From NCBI GenBank assembly GCA_943736015.1, contig OX031066.1, forward strand, positions 6,696,245 to 6,760,244: a stretch of DNA of 64,000 bases, written 5' to 3'. The translations under genes and the position numbers were made by a program. Positions within the stretch are counted from its first letter, which is position 1; every line of letters begins with the position of its first letter. A model generated the notes under the pieces. It saw only the letters and a list, made by a program, of their open reading frames with translations, had not been told where the DNA came from and did no database searches. This DNA comes from Tridacna crocea. Lineage: Eukaryota > Mollusca > Bivalvia > Cardiida > Cardiidae. Shown here piece by piece: positions 34,001-46,000 of this stretch.

Positions 34001-37000
34001 TGACAGACGATGCACGACGGATGACGCACGACAGACATTGGGCGATCACAAAAGCTCACCATGAGCACTTTGTGCTCAGGTGAGCTAAAAACATTATTAC
34101 CATTACTTCTGACAAACCTGATTTTCTGTATTGACAAAATTCAAAGAAAATAACATATGCTTCTCAGTTTAAAATTCAGCATAGTGCTGCATGCATAAAT
34201 AGGTACTGAAACTAAACCTAAAAGGCACTCGACTCCCTTTTTTGTAATGTTATATTACTTAGGCAACCAGACAACCAAACAATAATAGATCCACATGCAG
34301 ATGTCAAATGCTTTGCTGCAATAACTTTGTTGTGGAAACTTAAGTAATAATAGGGGCATAACTTTGTCTGGTAAGGTTTCCCCTTTTACCAGATGACAAA
34401 CTTTTAGCTTTGTCTAAAATGAAAGCATTAATTTGCAGACGACAATTTCTGTTTGGTTCATAAGGTGCAGCTTTTGTTTAACAGAGTAAAAAACATTGAG
34501 GGAAAAGAAGAAAATGCTGGTTACCAGCATTTTCTCCTTTTCTCACAATGTTTTCAAAAGGCTTCAATCTCTGGGGCATTATAAGTCGTCATTGTGTGGT
34601 AAAGGGTTACCAATAATCTGAAGTTTAAAGAGAGTATCTCCTGCAATGACTGAGAGATGATGATGGCATCTTCTTACAATGTTACCAAATGAAACATTCT
34701 TAGCCCTGACCTTGTCGAAAGCATTTGCAGATAAGCCTCAAAAGGTTATCTCTGTTTTAGAAATGATAGAACATTGTACAGGAGAAAATGCTGGTGAACA
34801 GTATTTTCTCATATTCCCATAATGTTTTTATAAGCTTTCTTTATAATGACTGTTAAAATAGGACTGTCAGGTAAAGGATTAAAATTATGTACAAGCCCTG
34901 GGCTAGAATTATATTAAAGCCAAGCAAAAAATTGATGAAAGACTGAATTTCACAAGTGTTCCAAACCAACTGATGCATTACACAAAAGAACATTGTGGAT
35001 CATCTTGAAAATATTCATATGGATTGAACTACATTATTTAGTGTTTAAAAATGTATAAAAAAAACTCCCACATTTGAAACATTTTTAAATTTGTGGCTTA
35101 ACTCTTCACTCCACATGTTAACCCATTACCACACAATCCTAACTTTTGACACCCCTGAGAAGGAAGCCTTTTGAAAACACTGAGGGAAAACGAGAAAATG
35201 CTGGTAACCAGCATTTTCTACTTTTCCCACAGTGTTTTTTACCCTTCCCAGAACAAATTTCAATTTTCTTCACCTTTATTTTGTCGTCTGCAAATGCTTT
35301 CAATTTGGACCAGTCTAAAATCTTCTCGTGTAGTAAACACTTAGATAAGTCCTAATTGAATGCATTTACAGACAACAAAATTAACCCTTTACCAAATGAC
35401 AAAATTTTAGACTGGTCCAAATTGAAAGCACTTCCAGATGACAATAATGTAACTCTAAAATTGAAATTTGTTTCCATCAGGGTTAAAAACATTGTGAAAA
35501 TAGGGGAAAATGCTGGTTAGCATTTTCCACTATGTTTTCAAAAGCTTCTATCTCAGGGTCGTAAAAACCAGGGATTGTTAAGGAAAGGGTTTACTAAATG
35601 TGGGTTAAACAGTTAAACCATCCATGAAAAGGTAGAAAACATTGTGGGAATAGGAAGAAACGTTACCTGCATTTCTCCCTCTTGCTAAATGTTTTTAGAG
35701 GCTTTCTTGCTTAGTTCATGTGGTAAATAATTAACTCAGTTGGCAAATTTAACAAAATAAACCTTAACAAGAGGGCGAAGATGGCCCTGGATTGCTCACC
35801 TGAATTTTTGAGAGGACCATAGCCTTTTTTTTTTTAAGGTATTGAAACACTGGAAACATATAATTTTTTTGCCAAGCAATTCTTAAAAGGTCACCTGGAA
35901 AAGTCCTTTCAAAATCTGACCAGCAGTTTCAGAAAAGAAGAATTTTTAGGAGTTTCTTAATTTCCATACAGTGCAAGTAGCCCCCATTTTTGAAAAGGGT
36001 CACCCAAGGAATATCTCTGTGAAATTATTTCAAAATCTGGCCAGCGGTTTCAGAGAAGAAGAATTTTAAAGAATTTCTTCATTTCCCTATAGCACAAGTA
36101 GCCCCCATTCACCAGAGCCATGTTTCTTGATGGATCAAAATTTCACGAACAATTTTTGAAAAGGGTCATCCAAAGAACATCTCTGTGAAATTATTTCAAA
36201 ATCTGACCAGCCGTTTCAGAGAAGAAGAATTTTTAAGAAGTTCTTCATTTCTGTATAGTGCAAGAAGCCCCCATTCACCAGAGCCATGTTTCTTGACGGA
36301 TCAAAATTTCGCGAACACATTTTAAAAGGGTCACCCAAGGAATATCTCTGTGACATTATTTTCAAATCTGGCCAGCGGTTTCAGAGAAGAAGAATTTTTA
36401 AGAATTCCTTCATTTCTGTATAGTGCAAGAAGACCCCATTCACCAGAGCCATGTTTCTTGACCGATCAAAATTTCGCGAACAGTTTTTTAAAAGGGTCAA
36501 CCAAGGAACATCTCTGTGAAATTATTTTAAAATCTGGCCTGCGGTTTCAGAGAAGAAGATTTTTAAAGAATTTCCTAAAAAATTCCATTTCGTTGCCATG
36601 GCAACCAGAGTTTTTGACGGAATCATATTCTGCGAACATTTTTAAAGAGGACCTCCCAAGGAACATTCCAGCCAAGTTTGGTCCAAATTGGCTTAGCGGT
36701 TTAGGAGGAGTTGATGTTTAAAGAATTGTTGACGACGCAAGACGGACGACAGACACCAGGTGACCCTAAAAGCTCCCCTTGAGCACATTGTGCTCAGGTG
36801 AGCTAAAAAGGTGATTAAAATCCATTATCTTACCATGTTAAATGCACCAACAGGCACTGTATGAATAATAAGGTGATTCCTTAACTGTAAATCTTCAGAG
36901 TAGTTGATCACTATACTATGCTCCTGATGGTAGAAAATAAACAGAAGAGCTGATTCTTTACAAGCTTTTCTTTTCCTTCTCCTTCTATGTTTTTAAACCC

Positions 37001-40000
37001 ATTTAACCCTTTACTAAACAATCCCTGAGGTACAAACAGACCCTGAGGTAAAAGCTTTTTGAAATCTGTTCATAATCAGCATTTTCTACTTTTCCCCTTA
37101 ATATTTTCTACCCTGTGAAAGAACTTTGATTTATTTGTACCATCAGAATCGCAGTCTGCAGATGCTTCAATTTAGAACAGTCCAAAATTTGTTATTTGTT
37201 AGTTATGTACAGATAAATTCTATCAATTGAATAAGTATCTAACTTTTCTACTACAACCTGAGGAGCCTAAAACTTTGCCGACAAGTAACTCATTACCAAA
37301 CAACAAAATTTTAGGTTTATCCAAATCAAAAGCATTTGCAGACGACAAGATGAAAGTGACTGAAAATTTGAAATTTGTTTTGTGAGGGGTAGAAAACATT
37401 GTGGGAAAAGGAGAAAATGCTGGTTACCAGCATTTTTCTCCTTGTCCCACAATGTTTTCTAAAGGCTTCTTTCTCAGGGGCGTCAAAAGTAGGGATTGTG
37501 TGGTATTGGGTTAACTATTGATACTTTACAAAACGACAAAATTGTTGACATGTCTAAATTGAAAACATTTACATACTGCAAATTAAGGGTTGCACAAAAT
37601 CACATATGTGGTCCTTAATAGAGTAGAAATAATTGTTGGATAAGGAGAAAAATGCTGGTTTTTCTTCTTTACCAACGTTTTCAAAAGCCGTTTTCCTCAG
37701 GGTTGCTACAGCTAAAACCCAGATAAGCGGTTACCAAACAACAAAATTGCAGACTTGTCCAAACTGAAAGCATTTCCAGACAACAAAATTAATGTGAGTC
37801 CAAAATTGAAATTTGAAATTGAAATGGTTACCAGCATTTTCTCTTTTTCTTACAATGTTTTCAAACAGCTGCTTTCTCAGTGTTGTTAAAGTCGGGACTG
37901 AGTGGTAAAGAGTTATCCCATTACCACACAATCCCTACTTTTGAGGACCCTGAGAAAGAAGCATTTAAAAAACATTGGGTGAAAGGAGAAATTGCTGGTC
38001 AGCATTTTCTCCTTTTCCCTAAATGTTTTCTACCCTTCCGAAAGCAAATTTCAATTTTTCAGTCACATTCATTTTGTCATCTGCAAATGCTCTTGATGTA
38101 GACTGGTCTAAAATTTTCTCATGTGGTAAAGGGTTACTTGATAATAATTTTTCTGTCGCTATGTATCATACTCACAGGAATATGGCAGAGGTTCCTTTCA
38201 AAAGTTATTGCCTATCCCCCACAAAAGAAATCATTAAGTTCAGACCACTGGCATGTTACCATTTAGAAATTAATTCTCAAGTGTTACCACTATACCACAC
38301 AATTCTGAGTTTCAATGACCTTACCATAAAAGGCTTTTGAAAACACAGTGGGAAAAGGAGAAAATGCTGGTAACCAGCATTTTCTCCTTTTTCCACTTTG
38401 TTTTCTACCCTGTAAGAAACAAATTCCATTTATTGAGCAAAAATTCAAATTGTTGTCTGCAAAAGCTGTGAATCTGGAGTAGTTCAAAATTTTGACGTTT
38501 TGTAGAGTTAAGGCATGAAAGGGAAGGATGTTTGAAGCACCATCTTTAATCGTCAGGCAATGAGCAACAATATGTAAAACATAGATCAGTTTTAAGTATA
38601 AAATATACATCAAATTTTACTGCTTATCAGAAAGACTACAATTCAATTCATCCCACAATCTGTCTGCAGAAGTTATTCCTTAAGATGCAGTTTATGAACA
38701 ATATAATGGCCATGCAAAAAACATCCCCTTGATGATCATACTACGAAAAATTAGACTATAATTGTCCATGCTATGTACCCCTAGTCGTAAGTCTACACAC
38801 AAATATGAATACTTTCTCCTTAGAAGCTGGTATGGCATCCAATGGAAAATTGTATGACAGCTGATGTTAAAATTACCCTCATATACAATCTGAATCGAAA
38901 CAGCAAACCTTCTTAAAGACATTAACAGATCTCCAGATAAGAGGGAGTGATGGTTTTCTAAATCCATTATATGTCTTGCAAACCCTATGTTATGTGTGCT
39001 CATTAGAATCGTCTCGATGAGACGATTCTAATGAGTACCCACAACATAGGGTTTGGTGGAGAATAATTGATTTTTATTTTCAAATCAAAATCACTGCCTT
39101 TATATGGAGCTCTGCATTAATGCAAAAAACTTACATTTTTGGTTTCCTCAGAATTGCAAGAGTCAGGTCCAGCTATTACAGATGAAGGTGTAATCTTTCC
39201 ATCACTCACAATGTAGATTCTTGGGTATATTTTGTAGCCATTGTTCATAAAAACGGTGCCTGTCAAAAACCACAAAAACATCATAAAATTAGTAGTGAAG
39301 GTTTCACACTCATCAAAATTGTAAGAATATACAGCTTAAAAGTTCAATATTACACAATAATTCATATTTCAGTTTTCCATCTACCACACAATACAAACTT
39401 TTAACTACACTGACAAACAAGACTTTTGAAAACATTGTGGGAAAAGGAGAAAATGCTGGTAACCAACATTTCTCTTTTTCCAACAATATTTCTACCCTTT
39501 TAAGCAAACATTTTGCTTTCAGGCAACCTTTGCAAAATGTTTTCAACTAGAGCATGTCTAAAATTTGTAAAGGAACTCAATTAAAAGAAATGTCAAGACC
39601 TACTACCAGGACCATTCAGAAACAACCAGAGCTATCACTGAATGTGACTTTATACCCCGCCAGAGCTTTGACAGTTTTTGTACACAAACGAAAACACAGA
39701 CTGACTGACACACAGACAGACAGGCTGATTCCAGTATACCCCCCGAAAACATTCGTTTTGCGGGGGAATAAAAATCAGTGGCATCATATATAAAGTACAA
39801 TCGATCACATCCATCTATAACAATAAATATATGTTAACCCTTTCCCTAACAATCCCTGGTTTTCACGACGCTGAGAAAGAAGCCTTTTGAAAACATTGTG
39901 GTTAAAGGAGAAAATGCTGGTAACCAGCATTTTCTCCTTTTTCCACAATGTTTTATGCCATGCTGGAAACAAAGTTTAATTATTGAGTTACATTTGTTTT

Positions 40001-43000
40001 GTCGTCTGCAAGTGCTTTCAATTTGGAACAGTCTAAAATTTTGTTGTTCGGTAAAGGGTTAAACTTGCAATACGGTGTCTAATAAGAATACTAAGGCCTT
40101 TATTTCTTATTTTCTTTTCCTGGTATGAGTGCCCACCTGGGTGGCTCAGTGGTGAGCGTGTCTGACTCATAACCTGGTGGTTGTGAGTTCGATACCCGGT
40201 TGAGGCAAACTTTCTTTCCAGCGTATTTTCGCCTCTCACCTCTGCTGAAGGATTGTGAGAAAAGTAGTCTGTGACTTTGGAAAGAAAGTTGTGTTAGTAC
40301 TGGTGTGAGAAAGCCAGGAAACACATGTGTCGCCAACCGCCATGATATGACCTAAGCTGTTAAAGTGGCATTAAACCCCAATACAACCAACCAACCTGGT
40401 ATGAGTGCATTAACAAAGCCGTTAAAATACAGGCATGGTGTGGTTTATGATAATATAATGCTTTCTTGCATGTATGTGAAAGAATCATATTAACCAAGAA
40501 TGTTTTACTGGAATGCTTCAGTCATTGAGTTCTGTAGATCAAAAGGGTTAAATCAATAAATTTAACAGAAAAAGAGGGCAGGCTATTGATAATGTGTACT
40601 TTCTTTCACTCTGCCCAAAATAATTATAAGAATATTCAAGATATAAAAAGAAAATTCCTACCTCCTCCCAATATTGCAGCCCAGCTCAATATCAATCCTG
40701 CAAACATTGGAGACGGTCCACCTGGCTCCACTTGATCTGAACAATGACAATAACACTCATATTCTGTGAAAATACCTCTGCATACAATAATACTGCACAG
40801 TCTGACAGGCTAGCATAGGTTTGAACTTAATGCCAGCCACATAGGAAGCATTTCAAGATGGGGGGGGGGGGGGGGGGGACCCGCTAACTTCGAAATACTG
40901 AGATTTTTTGCGTGCTTGTTGCATTGTGATAAGAACTCATATTTTAGTTAGTATGATTTTCAAAATTATTTGGGGGGGGGGGGGGTCCTCCCTTCCTTAG
41001 CCCACCCTGTTCGTATGGGCCTGAATCCTGTCTGTACATTTCTAGCTCTTCCATGGACCATTTAACCTCCTGTTTAACCCATTAAGACACAATCCCTCCT
41101 GTTGATGTCCCTGAGAAAGAAGCCTTCAGAAAACATTGTGGGAAAAGGAGAAAATGCTGGTAACCAGCATTTTCTCCTTTTCCCACAATGTTTTCTACAC
41201 TTCACAAAATAAATTTCAAATTTTCAGTCACTTTTATTTTGTCATGTGCAAATGCTTTCAATTTGGACAAACCTGAAATGTTGTTTGGTAATGTGTTAGG
41301 TCATTTGTTAGACAAAATGGATTTTATAGATCCATAATTATGTGGCGGCTTGCACAGAGATGGATTAACTCTCCACAAAACTATCATCATTTTAAAGGTC
41401 AAAAAAATAAATCACATGTGACCATGACCTTTCACCCGTGTACATGTAACCCATCAATGATAGGACACTTCCTTGGGTCATGAGCAGCACTTGTATAAAT
41501 GTTCAGGTTCCTAAGTCAAACAGCTATTGAGTTGTAGCACAATTTTCAAACAAAGAGCATCTGTGACCTTGAACTTTGAACCATTTGATCCCAAATGTAC
41601 GGCACCTGCTTGGGTCATGAGCAAACTTGTATAAAGTTTCAGGGTCCTGGGTCAAATGGCTTTTGAGTTAGGGTACAAAAACAAAGTCTGCTGACAGACT
41701 GGTTGCTGGACCAACAGACATGGTGAAACCAGTGTATTCCACTTAACTTTGTAGGTGGGTGCGGATAATAATCTCTCTAATCCTGTAAGAAGAGGCTCTG
41801 GAGAACATAACCAGCCATCATACAAGTATTGTCTACTTTTTCCACACTGCTTTCTAACTTTCAATAGATAAATCCCGTCATTTGAACCATGTCTGATTTA
41901 CTGCCTGCAAGTGCTTTAAAAGAAACTAATTTTAACAACTGGGTATGTATTCACCAACCACTCTTGAGAATGTTCTTATTCTCTAAGATTTTCTAAATTT
42001 GAAATTAACATTACTACTGATAGACACAACCAACCAGTTTAGCCAATCAGAGGTTGAATTACTTTTAAATGTCAAGAGACCTGGACCCATATTCACTAAC
42101 CATTCTTGAGAATATTCTTAGTCTTATTCTCCAAGATTTTCTACATTTGTAAGTAACACAATTTCTGATTGGCTAAACCAACATCTGTAAGTAACACAAC
42201 TTCTGATTGGCTAAACCAACATTTGTAAGTAACACAACTTCTGATTGGCTAAACCAATATTTGTAAGCAACACAACTTCTGATTGGCTAAACCATTTGGT
42301 TTAGCTAATCAGAAGTTGTGTTGCTTACAAATGTAGAAAATTTTGGAGAATAAAACAAAGAACGTTCTTAAGAAGGGTTGGTGAATATGGGCCCAGAAAT
42401 CAAGGTCAATTTCACTTACCCAGTTTCCTTAGAAATTCATAGTAGTCACATGTCAAGTGTACTTGAACTTTTGTCTTGCTTCCAAATGTTACCAAGGATA
42501 CATGTTCAAATATGTCATCACCATGTTTTTCATTCTGAATTCCTAAAGGATGGGAATGTCTATCATTACATTTGGAAATAAGAACAAGATCTCAACCATG
42601 TTAACACTTACCCACACAACCCCAAGCTTTAACAATATTGAAGGAGGAGGCTTTTTAAAATATGGTAAGAAAAGGAGAAAATACTGGTGACTAGCATTTT
42701 CTCCATTTCCCACAGTATTTTCTTTTATTTGAAAAGCCAGAAAACCTTTTCCGACATAATGCATTTATCATCTGCAAGACTTAGTCTACTTTAAGTTTTG
42801 ATATAGCAAACATTCTGACAAGAATATATATATTTATCTTTAACTCATTACCAATGACAATAATTTAGGCTTGTCCAAATTGGAAGTATTTGCAGACGAC
42901 AAAATAAAAGTGACTCAAAATCTGAAATTTGTTTTGGAAAGGGCAGGAAAAAATTGTAGGAAGAGGAGAAAATGCTGCTTACCAGCATCTTCTCCTTTTC

Positions 43001-46000
43001 CAATAATGTTTTCTAAAGGCTTCTTTCTCAGGGTCGTCAAAAATAGAGATTGTGTGGTAATGGGTTAGGTTGTCATTAATTTATTGTTAACCCTTTCCCA
43101 CCCAATCCCTGGTTTTCATGATCCTGAAAGAGAAGCCTTTTGAAAACGTAGTGGGAAAAGGAGAAGATGCTGGTAAAATGCAGCATTTCTCCTTTTTCCA
43201 CAATGTTATCTACCCTCCCGGAACAAATTTCAATTTTGAGTCAAGCTAGTTCTGTTGTCTGCAAATGCTTTCAATTTGAACCATTCTACAATTTTGTTGT
43301 TTGGGAAAGGCATTTTTAAAGATTTTTAAGTTACCATTACATTATCTCCTTACCTCCATGGCAAATTTGCTATAAATGAAATGGAAACTTTTTTTTTTTT
43401 TCTCTTTAGCCACAATACATGAGCCATACACTGGTAAAAAGGGTTGAAATGCATCTTTCTTATGCATCATACCAATCAAGTCATCACTTAACCCTTTACT
43501 CCATATATACTCATTTCTACACATTGCTTGTAGGAGCCTTTGGAAAACATTGTGGCAAAAGGTGAAATTGCTCCAATGTTTTCTATGCTATCAAAAGGTG
43601 TCATATACACATAAGAAACGGCTGCATCCTTGCCGTTATTTAGAGTCAATTAGAGATACCACAGAAATGCCATACGGGGTATAGGGTTAAATCATGAGGC
43701 TTAACCAGGAATGATACATGTACTTTTCACGGATGCATTAGACTTTCACAAAACATGATGTCTATAAATGGTACTCATTTGCAGACGACAAAATAGAAGT
43801 GACTAAAAATTTGAAATTTGTTTTATGAAGGGTAGGAAACAATGTGGGAAAAGGAGAAAATGCTGGTTTCCAGCGTTTTCTCCTTTTCCCAAAATGTTTT
43901 CTAAAGGCTTCTTTCTTAGGGTTGTTAAAAGTAGGGACTGTGTGGTAATGGGATAAGTGGTAAATTTTGCATCGTGCACATTAAAAAATTTTATCCTATT
44001 TGCGAATTTAAAAATTTTGCCTTTTTCAATACCAGTTTACCTACAAATAACAAAGTCTTTAATTTGTAAACATTTCTGTACACAAATTTGTCTGATATCA
44101 GTAATTCACAAATTTTTCAACTTGCTTACAAATCCACGTATACAGTGGGATAGCACACTAGTACTCACCTTCTACAAAACCCCTGATAAATGTCTTCGCC
44201 TGTCTGAGTGGCTCGCCCTTCATTGATGAGGATACATCTAGACAAAATATTGTGTCCATGCCTTTTTCCCGGATTTGGTTAGCTGTCCTTCCATTCTCTG
44301 CCTCCTTGGCTGCATAAACACTCCAATAATCTTCCTTCACAGTGACACGCTCCTCTGATAATACAGTATGTATGTACGTAACTCTGATCAACATCAACAC
44401 CTCAGACTTGTCCCTATTGACTCTATACCAAATAATCCCCAATGTTAATAAGTCTGAGGATGCAAGATTTTGAAAACATTCTGGGAAAAGGAGAAAATGC
44501 TAGTTACAAACATTTTCTCCTTTTCCCTCAATGTCTTAACCCTTTACTCCAAAGATACTTATTTCTACACAATGCCTGTAGAAGCCTCTAGAAAACATTG
44601 TGGCAATAGGTGAAATTGCTCGTGACGAGCAATTTTACCTTTTGTCACAATGTTTTCTATGCTATCAAAAGGTGTCATACACCATAAAAAAAGGCTTCAT
44701 CCTTGCTGTTATTTAGGGTCAATTACAAATACCATAGAAATGCCATATGGGGTAAAGGGTTAAATTTTATCATATTCGCTGTCATATGAACCATTTTTCC
44801 TTGTCGCCTGCAAGTCCTTTCAATGTGGACAAGTCTAGAATATTGTTGTTTTGTAAAGATTTAGAAGCATTGACATACTAGAAATTCATCACCACTCCAA
44901 AGCTGTTTTCTGTATCTGAAACAGTCTTAACCCATTACCAAACGACAATATTTCAGACTGGTCCAAATTGAAAGCATTTGCAGACAACAAAATAAAAGTG
45001 ACTGAAAATTTGAAATTTCTTTTGTGAAGGGTAGAAAACATTGTGGGAAAAGGAGAAAATGCTGGTTACCAGCATTTTCTCCTTTTCCCACCATGTTTTC
45101 TAAAGGTGCCTTTCTCAGGAGTGTCAAAAGTAGGGATTGTGTGGTAATGGGTTAAACTTCATACAAGGAGAGAATGATGGTTACCAGGATTTTCTCCCTT
45201 CCCTAAAACACTCAAACACCTATTGTCAGAGATATTATCATGACAAATATAACAAAATTTACCCTATTGACCTACTTTTTGACACGAAATGACCGAATTT
45301 CAAAATTGTCAAAAACTTAATCTAGACAAAAATTCATAAAGTTTTAATGAGTATCTGACTGAAAATGTGGCCTCTAGAATGCACACTGGGTAATTGCTGA
45401 TGACTGCATGTCTGCAGACTCACCCCAGACACAGCACAATCACAGTAGATCATCCTGGGCACTTGGTGCTCATGTGAGCTATAGATGCTGGTTACCCGCA
45501 TTTCCTCCTGACCCCATTACTTCAAAGCCCTTCTCTTTCACTCTTTCCCAAACAACAAAATATTTGACTAGTCCAAACAGGAAGCATTTGCAGAAGACAA
45601 CAATAATGTGACTCAAATATTGAAATTTGTTCTGGGAGGAGAAGAAAACATTGTGGGAAAAAGAGAAAATGCTGGTTTCCAGCATTTTCTCCTTTTCCCA
45701 AAATGTTTTCAGAAGGTTTCCTTATCAGGATCGTAACAAGAGGGCCATGATGGCCCTGTATCGCTCCACCGGCTTTTTAACCCTTTACCACGCAAATTCA
45801 AGCGTTCATGACCCTAAAAAAGAGGGCCTTCAAAAACAATAAACACTGTCAGGCAGTACAAGCAGGTTAACTCGTAAGCATGAAAAAGGTAAAATCCTTG
45901 GAAAAATAAGCTGAATGATAGAAACCTTACTCTGAATTTATTATTCAACTCATGTGAGCATAACTATTAGCATCAAAATGAATCACACTTGAAAACAGAA

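Noticed and set aside
40133..40210. tRNA gene suggested by A- and B-box motifs
   Set aside because: The cloverleaf is incomplete and the unit is a SINE head with target duplication; the same applies to 18430-18503 and 61310-61380.
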